A stretch of DNA of 64,000 nt, from assembly GCA_016871275.1 (NCBI GenBank), contig VFZG01000009.1, positions 1-64,000 on the forward strand, written 5' to 3'. Source of the DNA: Acidimicrobiia bacterium (GTDB lineage: Bacteria; Acidobacteriota; Vicinamibacteria; Vicinamibacterales; UBA2999). This document shows, piece after piece, positions 7,482 to 16,384 of the stretch (positions are counted from its first letter, which is position 1; each line of letters opens with the position of its first letter). The position numbers were made by a program, and so were the translations under genes. A model generated the notes under the pieces. The model was not told the DNA's origin, did not search any database, and saw nothing but the letters and a program-made list of their open reading frames with translations.

Positions 7482-10172
7482 ATGTCCCACCCCGCATCCA
7501 CCCGCGTCGCGCGCACGGCGCTCGGTCTCGCGATGGTCCTGGCGCTGACGGCGCCGCCGCTCCGCGCCCAGAAGGCCGAGCCGCCGGCCCCGCCCGTGCC
7601 CAACTACGACCTGGCGGCGCAGTGGACGTCGCAGAAGGTGGGCAAGCTGGTGTTCGACACCAGCGTCACGCCGCGGTGGCTGGAGACGAGCGATCGGTTC
7701 TGGTACGCCTACCAGACGCGCGAGGGACGGCGGTTCACCATCGTCGATCCGATCAAGAAGACCAAGGCGCCGCTGTTCGATCACGCCAAGATGGCGGCGA
7801 ATTTGACGTCCATCACGCGGCTCCCCTACGACGCGCAGCACCTGCCGTTCTCGCAGGTCCGCTTCGTGAAGAAGGACACGGCGATTCAGTTCGACGTGCA
7901 GGTGCCGTCCGATGCGGTGATCGCGACGCCGCCGAGGCCGACCAGCACGACCGAGCAGGCCTCGGCCGGATCGAGGCAGCCGGATGACGCTGACGATCCG
8001 CGCCAGCAGCGCGGCGGCCAGGGCGCCGCGGGCGCCGGCGCGCGTCAGGCGCCGCGCAACCGGACGCTGCACTTCGAGTACGAGCTGGCCACGGCGCGGC
8101 TGTCGCTGCTTGACGCCGATCCGCATCCGGCGCGCCTGCCGCGATGGGCGGCCCTTTCGCCGGACGAGAAGACCGTGGTGTTCGCGCGCAAAGAGAACCT
8201 CTACATGATGGACGCCGACAACTTCGCCAAGGCGCAGAAGAAGGCCGACGACCCCACGATCGTAGAGACGCAGCTGACGACCGACGGCGAAGAGCACTAC
8301 AGCTACAGCCGCTCGGCGCGCGACCTCCAGAACCAGCTCGAGCAGGAGCAGCAACAGCAGCAGGAGCGGGAACAAGGCGGCGGCGAGGAGAACGACGAGC
8401 GCAACATGACCGACCCCACCGGCCGCATGCCGGCGATCGGCCTGATCTGGTCGCGCGACTCGAACAAGTTCGCGCTCGTGCGCCGCGACGCGCGGAAGGT
8501 CGCGGACCTGTGGGTGATCAACTCCCTGGCGCAGCCGCGCCCGACGCTCGAGACCTATCGCTACGCGATGCCGGGCGAGGCCAACATCCCGCAGTCCGAG
8601 ATCCATGTCTTCGATCGCCACTCGAAGCAGCGCGTCACCATGAAGGAAGACCGCTTCCCCGACCAGGGCGTGAGCATTGCCGTCATGCCGCAGCGCAACA
8701 ACCTCCAGCGCGAGCCGCGGCGGCCGCTGCCCGCCCAGTGGCTGAGCGACGATGCCGGCAAGCTGTATTTCACGCGCCTCAGCCGCGACCAGCACCGCAT
8801 GGACGTCGCGGTGGCCGACACGACGACCGGCGAGGTGAAGACGCTGATCGAAGAGCGGCTGAACACCTACGTGGAGTCGAAGCCGCTGCGCCTGGTCAGC
8901 GGCGGCACGGAGATGATCTTCTGGTCGGAGCGCGACGGCTGGGGCCACTTCTATCTGTATGACGCCGTCACCGGCGCGCTCAAGAACCGGATCACCGAAG
9001 GTGAATTCGTCGCCACCGCCATCGAGGGCATCGACGACAAGGCCCGCGTCCTGTATCTGTCGGCCGGCGGCCGCGAGAAAGGCGAGGACCCGTATTACAC
9101 CCACCTCTATCGCGTCGGCTTCGACGGCACCGGGTTGAAGCTCCTCAATCCCGGCGACGCGTCGCACAGCGTCTCGATCACCGAGTCGGCCCGCTTCTTC
9201 GTCGACAACGCGTCACGAGTCGACGGCGCCCCGGAGTCGGCGCTGTTCGACATCACCGGCGTGAACGTGATGAAGCTGGAATCGCCCGACCTGAAGCCGC
9301 TCACCGCAGCCGGCTTCAAGTTCCCCGAGCCGTTCACGGTGAAGGCAGACGATGGGATTACGGATCTCTATGGCGTGATGTACAAGCCCTTCGACTTCGA
9401 CGCGTCGAAGAAGTATCCGATCATCGCCTTCGTCTACCCTGGTCCGCAGACCGAGAGCGTGACCAAGACCTTCAACCCGCGCAGCAACAACATCTCGCTC
9501 GCGCAGTTCGGCTTCATCGTCGTCGAGGTCGGCAACCGCGGCGGCCATCCGCAGCGGTCGAAGTGGTACCACAACTACGGCTATGGCAACCTGCGCGACT
9601 ACGGACTGGCCGATAAGAAGGCCGCCATCGAACAGCTGGCTAAGCGCCACTCGTTCGTCGACATCAACCGCGTCGGCATCTGGGGTCACTCGGGCGGCGG
9701 CTTCATGTCGGCCGCGGCGATTCTCGTCTATCCGGACTTCTTCAAGGTGGCATGGTCCGAGTCCGGCAACCACGAGAACAACATCTACAACAACAGCTGG
9801 AGCGAAAAGCACCACGGCGTCAAGGAAGTGGAAAAGGACGGCAAGGTGACCTTCGAGTACGACATCGAGAAGAACTCAGAGCTGGCGAAGAACCTGAAGG
9901 GCCGTTTGATGCTGATCACCGGCGACATCGACAACAACGTCCACCCCGCCGGCACCTATCGCCTGGCCGATGCGCTGATCAAGGCCAACAAGCGCTTCGA
10001 CATGTTCGTGCTGCCGGGCGTGCGTCACTCGTTCCAGCCGGTGTCGGGCTACGTCAACTGGATGCGGGGCGATTATTTCGCCCGTCACCTGCTGGGCTCG
10101 TCGGCCGATGCGATCGACATCGTGGAGTTGAACCGGGAGAGAGAGCAGACGGGCGACAAGAAACCGCGGTAG
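7482..10172 (+). CDS. S9 family prolyl oligopeptidase / DPP IV-like secreted peptidase
   Basis: This protein of about 896 residues has a signal peptide (LGLAMVLALTAPPLRAQ). The first two thirds form the DPP IV-type beta-propeller and the C-terminal third the alpha/beta-hydrolase: the nucleophile lies in GIWGHSGGGFMS, the acid in TGDIDNNVHP and the His in GVRHSFQP. A Gln/Glu-rich low-complexity insert (EQEQQQQQEREQGGGEE) interrupts the propeller near residues 285-310. The ATG at 7482 sits 7 bases after AGGAG; a GTG at 7479 is the alternative. TATAAT at 7443-7448 is a possible -10 element. The role is peptide scavenging outside the cytoplasm. Confidence 0.9.
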   Translation: MSHPASTRVARTALGLAMVLALTAPPLRAQKAEPPAPPVPNYDLAAQWTSQKVGKLVFDTSVTPRWLETSDRFWYAYQTREGRRFTIVDPIKKTKAPLFDHAKMAANLTSITRLPYDAQHLPFSQVRFVKKDTAIQFDVQVPSDAVIATPPRPTSTTEQASAGSRQPDDADDPRQQRGGQGAAGAGARQAPRNRTLHFEYELATARLSLLDADPHPARLPRWAALSPDEKTVVFARKENLYMMDADNFAKAQKKADDPTIVETQLTTDGEEHYSYSRSARDLQNQLEQEQQQQQEREQGGGEENDERNMTDPTGRMPAIGLIWSRDSNKFALVRRDARKVADLWVINSLAQPRPTLETYRYAMPGEANIPQSEIHVFDRHSKQRVTMKEDRFPDQGVSIAVMPQRNNLQREPRRPLPAQWLSDDAGKLYFTRLSRDQHRMDVAVADTTTGEVKTLIEERLNTYVESKPLRLVSGGTEMIFWSERDGWGHFYLYDAVTGALKNRITEGEFVATAIEGIDDKARVLYLSAGGREKGEDPYYTHLYRVGFDGTGLKLLNPGDASHSVSITESARFFVDNASRVDGAPESALFDITGVNVMKLESPDLKPLTAAGFKFPEPFTVKADDGITDLYGVMYKPFDFDASKKYPIIAFVYPGPQTESVTKTFNPRSNNISLAQFGFIVVEVGNRGGHPQRSKWYHNYGYGNLRDYGLADKKAAIEQLAKRHSFVDINRVGIWGHSGGGFMSAAAILVYPDFFKVAWSESGNHENNIYNNSWSEKHHGVKEVEKDGKVTFEYDIEKNSELAKNLKGRLMLITGDIDNNVHPAGTYRLADALIKANKRFDMFVLPGVRHSFQPVSGYVNWMRGDYFARHLLGSSADAIDIVELNREREQTGDKKPR

Positions 10173-10203
10173 CGGGCCTACGGGCTGACGGGCAAGCGCT
10201 GGA

Positions 10204-11166
10204 CTAGCGTTCGGGGACACCCATCTTTTTTTTCAGCGGCTCCATCCGTTTGCGCGCCGCATCGACTTCGGGATCGGGCGGGGGCGGAATGAGCAGGCGC
10301 GCCAGGAACTCCAGCCCTTCCATCGCGCGCGGACGAATCGTGCGTCCGACGTGATCGGCGCCGCGCACCAGATGGTATTCGTGCTTGATGTTCTGATCCC
10401 ACAAGATGCGGTGCAGAAACTCAGTCGCTTCATGCAGGAAAAACAAATCTTCGTCGCCCGCTTCGATGTAGATGCCCAGGTTCGCCGCGCGCAGCTTGTC
10501 CGCCTGGTTGGTGGCAATCGTGGCGACGTTGTTGGCTTCCCAGTAGGCTTCGTCAAACGGCTTACCGAACAGCGTGTCCATTACATCGGGGCCGCGCCAG
10601 AACTTGTTGCGTGCCGTCAGGTCTTTCCACTTCAGCACCGGATCAATGCCCGGTTCCAACGCGGCAAGGCCGGCAAATTTTTCGGGATACTGGAACCCCA
10701 GCCGCAGCGCGCCCAGGCCGCCCATTGAAATGCCAAACAGCACCGTGCCCTTGCGTTCCTTGGTGACCTTGAATCGACCCCGCAAATGCTCCAGAAAATC
10801 CGTGGCCATGAACGTTTCCCATTTCTGCGAACCGTCCTTGTAGTCCATGTAGAACGACCGCCCCGCGCTGGGCGTGACAATGACCATTGGCGGCAACGTC
10901 CCGGCCTGCCACATCTCGTCCAGAATGGGGCGCATACGGTTCAGAAACGTCTTGTCGCCGCCGCCGCCGTGCAGAAACAGCAGCAACGGCAACGGCTCTG
11001 TGGCGCCGTCATATCCGTCGGGTAGCAGCGCGTTGTATTCGACCGTGGCCGGCACGAGCGTGCTTTGCACTTTGCCTTCGACCAGTTGGCTCGCCTGCGC
11101 GGCTGGCGCGAACAGCCACAAGGCCAGCAGGCCGACAATGAACAGGCGAGATATGGGTTGTGACAC
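10204..11166 (-). CDS. Secreted esterase, esterase-D-like alpha/beta-hydrolase
   Basis: With the GTG start at 11166 the protein has 320 residues and begins with a signal peptide (SRLFIVGLLALWLFAPAAQA). GAGAGGAGT lies a suitable distance upstream and supports this start over the longer ORF to 11286. The nucleophile elbow is FGISMGG, the oxyanion block is LLLFLHGGGGDK, and a late GADHVGR supplies the His. The arrangement fits the putative esterase family (esterase D, tannase/feruloyl-type). The substrate is unknown. The gene is convergent with the S9 peptidase, with 31 bases between their stops. Confidence 0.82.
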   Translation of the reverse strand: MSQPISRLFIVGLLALWLFAPAAQASQLVEGKVQSTLVPATVEYNALLPDGYDGATEPLPLLLFLHGGGGDKTFLNRMRPILDEMWQAGTLPPMVIVTPSAGRSFYMDYKDGSQKWETFMATDFLEHLRGRFKVTKERKGTVLFGISMGGLGALRLGFQYPEKFAGLAALEPGIDPVLKWKDLTARNKFWRGPDVMDTLFGKPFDEAYWEANNVATIATNQADKLRAANLGIYIEAGDEDLFFLHEATEFLHRILWDQNIKHEYHLVRGADHVGRTIRPRAMEGLEFLARLLIPPPPDPEVDAARKRMEPLKKKMGVPER

Positions 11167-11243
11167 GGGAGACTCCTCTCTTGCGGTGTTCAATGCACAA
11201 CGTCTGCGACGTGCAGGTCTTTTTGCCGCGGGGCCGCGCCCAA

Positions 11244-11420
11244 TCACATCACGTCGAGCGACGGCGTCACATCGGCGTCGCGCCATGCCTCGTCACACTG
11301 TCGTTTCACCCAGGCGGCGTCGCCGGCTCTCCCCTGCTTCACGAGCGACTCGTGCAAGCCGTAGAGCGACCTGGCGTTGCGGGGGAACCTCTTCAGATCG
11401 TCACGAATCACCTGCTCCCG
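11244..11420 (-). pseudogene. C-terminal remnant of a TPR-repeat protein
   Basis: About 58 codons resemble the last TPR unit of larger tetratricopeptide proteins: REQVIRDDLKRFPRNARSLYG, then ESLVKQGRAGDAAWVKRQ and EAWRDADVTPSL before a stop. Upstream of about 11420 the similarity ends abruptly and there is no plausible start or ribosome site, so the 5' part of the gene has been lost. The 230 bases between it and the dehalogenase gene hold nothing I recognise. Confidence 0.5.
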
Positions 11421-11652
11421 AAGCGGTGCCCGCGTTCTTGCGAACGACGTACTTGGGAAAGAACCGTCCGGCGGTAGCATACACCGCCGCTGGCGCGGCA
11501 TCCAGCGATCGGTCAGGCACGTCTACAGACCCTGACCCACGCCGGTAACCATGGTTGAACCGGCACAGCGTCATCACTTCGACAGTGCGGCGTTCACCGC
11601 GCATCCGTGACGCCGGACCAGCGCGCGAGTTCCTGCACTGCAGCGGTTCACG

Positions 11653-12552
11653 TCAGTCGGGAAAGAAATGAGCGAGCGCGTTGGCGGCCACCCGGCCGCC
11701 CCACTCCTGCAGGAAGTGCCCGCCGTCGGCGACTTCCATGGGTGGCGGGCAGCCGCGGATGTGGCGGTGCAGGGCACGCATCACGGTCGGCCCGAGCACC
11801 GGATCGCGCAGGCCAATCGCCATGAAGCTGGCGCCTGTCCACTCGGATGACAGGTAATCGCGCGACTGCCGCGACAGCGCGGCACCGGGCGCATTGGGCC
11901 GGTCCGGAACGAGCTGCGGAAAGCGGCGGACCCCGGCCTTGTAGCGCACGTCTGGAAACGGGGCGTCGTAGGCGGCGCACTCCGCCGGCGTGAGCTGCGG
12001 ACAGGCGCGGCCGAGCAGCCTGCCGACCAACATGTCCGGATTCTTGGCCGCCCAGGCACGCCACGCGACGAAGCCTTCCGACAGCGGTTCGTCCCCCGTG
12101 CCGAGCGCGGTGTTCATCACGACGAGCCGCGTGATCCGCTCCGGCATCTGCATCGGCAGCGTCAGGCCGAGCAGCCCGCCCCAGTCCTGCACGACCAGAC
12201 AGACGTCGCCGAGGTCCAGCGCCTCGACGACAGCGATCAGCGCGTTGCGATGAAAGTCGAAGGTGTAGACCGCATCGTCAATGGGCTTGTCCGAACGGCC
12301 GAAGCCGAACAGGTCGGGCGCCACCACGCGGTGGCCTGCCTGGACAAATACCGGGAGCATCTTGCGGAACAGATACGCCCACGTGGGCTCGCCGTGGATG
12401 CACAGGAACGTCGTCTCAGCGGCGCGCGGACCCTCGTCGAGGTAGTGCAGCCGGAGTCCGGCGTAGCCGCGGAGATCGTCGAGGTAGTGCGGCCCCCATG
12501 GAAAGCCCGGCAGATGCGCGAACGCGTCCTCGGGCGTGCGCAGGGCGGACAT
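11653..12552 (-). CDS. Haloalkane dehalogenase (HLD-I type)
   Basis: This 299-residue alpha/beta-hydrolase has IHGEPTWAYLF as the oxyanion segment and VVQDWGG as the nucleophile elbow. Asp123 replaces the usual Ser, and the following Trp124 is the first halide-binding Trp. The later Asp in IGLRDPVLG and the His in ADGGHFLQEWGG complete the triad. The pattern matches subfamily I haloalkane dehalogenases (EC 3.8.1.5), which release halide from short haloalkanes. There is no signal peptide, so it is cytoplasmic. No dehalogenation pathway genes flank it, so the physiological substrate is open. Confidence 0.87.
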   Translation of the reverse strand: MSALRTPEDAFAHLPGFPWGPHYLDDLRGYAGLRLHYLDEGPRAAETTFLCIHGEPTWAYLFRKMLPVFVQAGHRVVAPDLFGFGRSDKPIDDAVYTFDFHRNALIAVVEALDLGDVCLVVQDWGGLLGLTLPMQMPERITRLVVMNTALGTGDEPLSEGFVAWRAWAAKNPDMLVGRLLGRACPQLTPAECAAYDAPFPDVRYKAGVRRFPQLVPDRPNAPGAALSRQSRDYLSSEWTGASFMAIGLRDPVLGPTVMRALHRHIRGCPPPMEVADGGHFLQEWGGRVAANALAHFFPD

Positions 12553-12598
12553 TGCGGTCGTGGTTGGGGATTATACTCGAGCGGCTCGACGCGTGCGA

Positions 12599-12985
12599 TC
12601 AGATCAGGCGGGCCCGAATCTCGGGCGGCGGAATCTCGCAAGCGTTGGATTCGCCGGCAATGCGCTTTCGGATGGCGGCCACGCCCCGATAGACGGAGTC
12701 GCGGATCGGCTGTGGGATCCACAGGCACACCGCGGCCCACCGCCACGGCACGGTCATGCGCCGCGCGATCCGCAGCACCGCGGTCGAGCGCAGATACAGT
12801 TGGCCGTCTTCGATGAGGATGATGCTCTTGGCCGCTTCGCGAGTCGTATTGAATTGCTCCAGCAGCGCGCGCCCTTCGGGATTCTGGGAGGCCCCGAACC
12901 GGAAATAGCCGCCGTCGCGCGTGGCAATGAACCGCACCGACCGCTCACAGAACGCACAGGTGCCATCGAACAGAATTACGGCCAC
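12599..12985 (-). CDS. DCC-family thiol-disulfide oxidoreductase-like protein (DUF393)
   Basis: This 128-residue protein starts with GTG at 12985 and carries the family signature FDGTCAFCERSV at residues 6-17, with the CxxC-type redox pair. A conserved block with LRSTAVLRIARRM follows. DCC proteins are small and thioredoxin-like by prediction, and their substrates are mostly unknown. The gene sits upstream of the dehalogenase on the same strand, with 46 bases between them, so the two may be co-transcribed. The spacing does not prove this. Confidence 0.85.
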   Translation of the reverse strand: MAVILFDGTCAFCERSVRFIATRDGGYFRFGASQNPEGRALLEQFNTTREAAKSIILIEDGQLYLRSTAVLRIARRMTVPWRWAAVCLWIPQPIRDSVYRGVAAIRKRIAGESNACEIPPPEIRARLI

Positions 12986-13021
12986 GTCGATATTGTAGAG
13001 CCGGAGCCCGGCCTTCGGCAG

Positions 13022-13645
13022 CTATCGATTCGTTCTGCGCATCCGCCACGGGCTCAGGTGCATGAACGCACCGGTGCCCTCGGCCACCTCGAGATCGATG
13101 CGAAATGTGAGTGGCGCCGCGAGGTAGATGGTGTGATTGAGCCGCACCTGCCTGCCTTGGTAGGTAAACGGCGCGCTCTTGAAGAACAGCCGGTAGTCGC
13201 CGCCGATATTGCCGCCCACCTCGGCCGCCTGCGTGTATGAATAGCCGCGGCTGTCGGTGACGTGGCGGAATGCAACCTTCTGCTCGCGGTGATACGCGAT
13301 CGTTTCGGCGATGGTGAACGGGCCACGCTCGCTCTTGCCTTCGAACACCGCTTCATAGAACCCATCGCCGATCTTCCGGTAGGTCGCGGTGCCGGACACT
13401 TCGCCGCCCGGACCGAGCACGCTGTCTGGAGCGTCGGCCGTGAAGGTCCAGGAGCCGATGAAGTACCTGTCGAAGTCGAGCAGCGGCACTTCGTCGGCGG
13501 CTTGCGTGGGACGCCCGAGGTTCGGCATCAAGCCCTTCGGCGGCTCCTTGAGCGGCAGCTGCGCGTGCGCAGCCACGGTCAGCACCGACGCACTCAGGCA
13601 CCCGACGCACCACCGCACCGTTCGCACCCGTCGCACGCTGCGCAC
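13022..13645 (-). CDS. Secreted lipocalin-like protein of unknown function
   Basis: This 207-residue protein has an N-terminal signal (VRWCVGCLSASVLTVAAHAQ). The mature part begins with a DFDRYFIGSWTF block and has many alternating strands (EVSGTATYRKIGDGFYEAVFEG, TYQGRQVRLNHTIYL), suggesting a lipocalin-like or DUF1579-like barrel. I do not recognise a specific family. Its GTG start shares a base with the stop of the upstream cytochrome gene (TAGTG), so it is translationally coupled to that gene and probably serves it. Binding of a small ligand or heme is possible but not shown by the sequence. Confidence 0.7.
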   Translation of the reverse strand: MRSVRRVRTVRWCVGCLSASVLTVAAHAQLPLKEPPKGLMPNLGRPTQAADEVPLLDFDRYFIGSWTFTADAPDSVLGPGGEVSGTATYRKIGDGFYEAVFEGKSERGPFTIAETIAYHREQKVAFRHVTDSRGYSYTQAAEVGGNIGGDYRLFFKSAPFTYQGRQVRLNHTIYLAAPLTFRIDLEVAEGTGAFMHLSPWRMRRTNR

Positions 13646-15111
13646 TATTTCCTGAACATTTGCTTGTCGAGGGTGTATTCAATCCAGCCGAGGCTCATCT
13701 CGTCCCAGCTCTGCTCGGACCAATACACTTCCTTGTCAGGATTCGGATTGAGCGGATTCTCCGCCGAGTTGTCGAACACGCCCTTGTACTTCAGCAGGCT
13801 CCCCTTGGGAATCCTGAGCGGCTCGGCCAGCACATAGCGCTCCTGCCAGTCGAAGCGATAGCGCGGCACATCGAACAACAACTGCTCTTTCCCATCGGGA
13901 TAGACGATCTTGTACTCCGCGGACTTGCCCCGGACGTGCATGTGAGGGTAGAAGCCGTTGATGGTGATGTCCTGCGTGACGGCGAGCTCCGAGGTCACCG
14001 TGAAGTTCGCCTCGTACGGCGGAATGGGCGGCAGGCCGCTGAACGCCGAGATGGTCGCCGCGGTGGCGCCCTGCGACACGCGTCCGGCTTCCACGTCGGC
14101 CGCATCGGGAATGGGACCGCGAACGAGCGTGCCATTGACGTGCTGGCGCTCGTTGATCGGCGTGCGGAAGTGGAACTTCTTCGGCTCGCCCTTCACGAAC
14201 CAGAACCCGACCTCGGAGCGATCGAACTCCACGCGACCGGTCGGCGTGTAGTGCATGTTGAAGTTGATGTACTGGCCCGGCATCACCGGCGTGCCGACGC
14301 CGTCGGGATGATCATCGAAACCGCGGCCCGCGACATAGGCCAGCAGCGTCGTGAAGCCGCCCACCGAGCTCAAGCGGTCTGGTTTCTCACCCGGCTCACG
14401 CGGAATCTGCAGTTCCGCCGGCAGGCGCTGTTCGGTGATCCGTGCGAGCCGCCTGTCGAGCGGCACCTTCTTGCCGGAGGCGTCCGTCGTGAAGGGCTTG
14501 CCGTCGATCACCTCCGTGCCCGGCGGGAAGGTGACCAGACTGACCGTGATGTGATGCACCACCGCCTTGTTCGACGGGCGCGCTTCCGACATCTGGATCA
14601 ACCTCATGCCGTCGGTCCACGGCACCGGTACGTAGAAGTCGAGCATCGGATACTCGGAGCGCGGCTCGATCTTGAACTCGACCGGCATCTTCACGACGAC
14701 ATCAGGCGCGGTGTTGAATTTCCAGCCGCCCGGATAGCTCGGTGGCGCCGGCAGATCGCCGTCCCTCCCCTTCGGCGCCCCGCCATCGACCCAGGCCACC
14801 AGTGTCGCGATCTCTGTGTCGCTCATCCGGCGATCGTTACTGAACGCGAGCGTCGTGCGGCCAACGCCCCACGGCGGCATCTCCTTCTTGAGGACCTTGG
14901 ACTTGATCGATCTCGCCCAGGGCCGCACCTCGTCGAACGTCATCAGCGACATCGGGGCCACCTCGTTTGGCCGATGACACTGTGAGCAGTGCTGGTAGAG
15001 GATGGGCGCGACGTCTTTGGTGAAGGTCGGCGTCTGCCGCGCGTCGGCGGGCGCAGAGCACAGGACACCAACGACGCCGGCGAGCACGACCATCGCAGGA
15101 CGGACTCTCAT
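13645..15111 (-). CDS. Cytochrome c with a copper ascorbate-dependent monooxygenase-like domain
   Basis: The start at 15111 (MRVRPAMVVL) is preceded by GGAGG and begins a signal peptide, giving about 488 residues; the longer ORF is rejected. An N-terminal c-type heme site (CSQCH, after DVAPILYQ) is followed by MPPWG and a region with VVHHITV, NMHYTPTG and GFYPHMHVRGKS. The His pairs resemble the two copper sites of peptidylglycine monooxygenase-like proteins. Such fusions recur in Acidobacteriota and Planctomycetota; their substrate is not known. The protein should be exported and electron-transferring. It is coupled to the downstream lipocalin-like gene. Confidence 0.82.
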   Translation of the reverse strand: MRVRPAMVVLAGVVGVLCSAPADARQTPTFTKDVAPILYQHCSQCHRPNEVAPMSLMTFDEVRPWARSIKSKVLKKEMPPWGVGRTTLAFSNDRRMSDTEIATLVAWVDGGAPKGRDGDLPAPPSYPGGWKFNTAPDVVVKMPVEFKIEPRSEYPMLDFYVPVPWTDGMRLIQMSEARPSNKAVVHHITVSLVTFPPGTEVIDGKPFTTDASGKKVPLDRRLARITEQRLPAELQIPREPGEKPDRLSSVGGFTTLLAYVAGRGFDDHPDGVGTPVMPGQYINFNMHYTPTGRVEFDRSEVGFWFVKGEPKKFHFRTPINERQHVNGTLVRGPIPDAADVEAGRVSQGATAATISAFSGLPPIPPYEANFTVTSELAVTQDITINGFYPHMHVRGKSAEYKIVYPDGKEQLLFDVPRYRFDWQERYVLAEPLRIPKGSLLKYKGVFDNSAENPLNPNPDKEVYWSEQSWDEMSLGWIEYTLDKQMFRK

Positions 15112-15295
15112 ATCGCCTCCGACGGGGAGTATAACGCCTGCCGCGCCCTGATCGACCACAAGGATCGGCGCCTACCGCGGGGCCTGCGGAGCGGCCTCGA
15201 CAGTCGCGTCGTCCTGTTCGCCGCGCGGCTACCGCCGGTTGGGCGACGACGAACATGACGGTCCGTGACAACCAGTGGTAGACGCAGCGCCGCTG

Positions 15296-16288
15296 CTACT
15301 TGGCGCGGCCGCCGTATCCTGCCGCATCGAGCCGCACCTTGAAGGCCGCGCCGCGTCCGACGATGTAGAGCGTGCGCTTGCCGGCACCGGCGAAGGCGAT
15401 GTTCTGCGGCTGCAGCGACACGGGGATTGTGCCGAGGTGCTCGCCCTTTGTGCTGAATACCTGCACGCCACCAATCGCGGCGCAATAGACGCGCCCCTCG
15501 GTATCGACGGCGAGGCCGTCGGCGCCGCTCGTCACGCCGGTCGCCGTCTTGGTGACCGTGGCGTACTTCGCGAAATTGCGCCGGTTGCTCACCGCCCCGT
15601 TCGCGGCCACATCGAACGCGATGATGAACTCGCCGTTGGTGTCGTTGACATACAGCGTCTTCTCATCAGGACTGAGCATGATGCCGTTGGGTCTGGCGAT
15701 GCCCGTCGCGATCTGCGTCGGCTTCCCCCCCGATGGCACGTAGTAGACCGCCGCGGGCAACGGCGGCGCGACCGCCGGCTGCCCTGGCGTGGCGTTGGGA
15801 CCGGGATCGGTGAAGTAGACGCCGCCGTTCTTCGCCACGACGAGATCGTTCGGCCGGCCGTAGGGCTTGCCGTCGAAGTTGTCGGTGATCGTGGCCGCGC
15901 TGCCCGCCGGAGAGATGACGCCGATCTTCGTCGCGCCCGGCGTGGTCTGAACGGAAATGAGGCGGCCCTTGGCATCGAAGCCCAGCCCGTTGGACCCGTT
16001 GGTGTTCTCGAGGAACGTCGACGTCTGGTTGGTGTCCTTGTCGATGCGCGTAATGCGGTTGGCCTGCGTCTCGGTGAAGATCAAATGGCCGTCCGGCAAC
16101 CCGAGGGGCCCCTCGGTGCCGGTGAATCCGGACTTGATCACCTCGACCTTGACGCCACCGGCAATCACGCCGGGGATCGCCGTGGCCGTGGTCTCGGTCG
16201 GGGCCGGCGGCGGTTGCCCTTGGGCGAAGGCGAGCGCGGGCAGCGTCGCGAGGGCGATTCCGGTAACGAGCGCAACGATTGAATGCAT
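15296..16288 (-). CDS. SMP-30/gluconolactonase-like secreted beta-propeller hydrolase
   Basis: With the ATG at 16288, preceded by an AAAGGAACG site, the protein has 330 residues and a signal peptide ending ALAFAQG. The metal ligands of the SMP-30/LRE propeller are recognisable: Glu in TGTEGPLGLPDG, Asn in GRPNDLVV and RPNGIMLS, and Asp in GADGLAVD. Family members hydrolyse sugar or other lactones. The export signal suggests a periplasmic role. The substrate is unknown, and no sugar pathway lies nearby. Confidence 0.85.
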   Translation of the reverse strand: MHSIVALVTGIALATLPALAFAQGQPPPAPTETTATAIPGVIAGGVKVEVIKSGFTGTEGPLGLPDGHLIFTETQANRITRIDKDTNQTSTFLENTNGSNGLGFDAKGRLISVQTTPGATKIGVISPAGSAATITDNFDGKPYGRPNDLVVAKNGGVYFTDPGPNATPGQPAVAPPLPAAVYYVPSGGKPTQIATGIARPNGIMLSPDEKTLYVNDTNGEFIIAFDVAANGAVSNRRNFAKYATVTKTATGVTSGADGLAVDTEGRVYCAAIGGVQVFSTKGEHLGTIPVSLQPQNIAFAGAGKRTLYIVGRGAAFKVRLDAAGYGGRAK

Positions 16289-16384
16289 GACCGTTCCTTT
16301 CAGCAAGGCTGACGAAAGCCGACGTCATTGTCGGTCATTCCAGGTTGCGTGGGAAGCCGCCTGACCGCGGCGGCCCGTCATCCG

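Noticed and set aside
7383-9167. 594-residue ORF antisense to the S9 peptidase
   Set aside because: Arg/Val/His-rich composition without domain motifs; it is the antisense shadow of a gene with a signal peptide and a catalytic triad.
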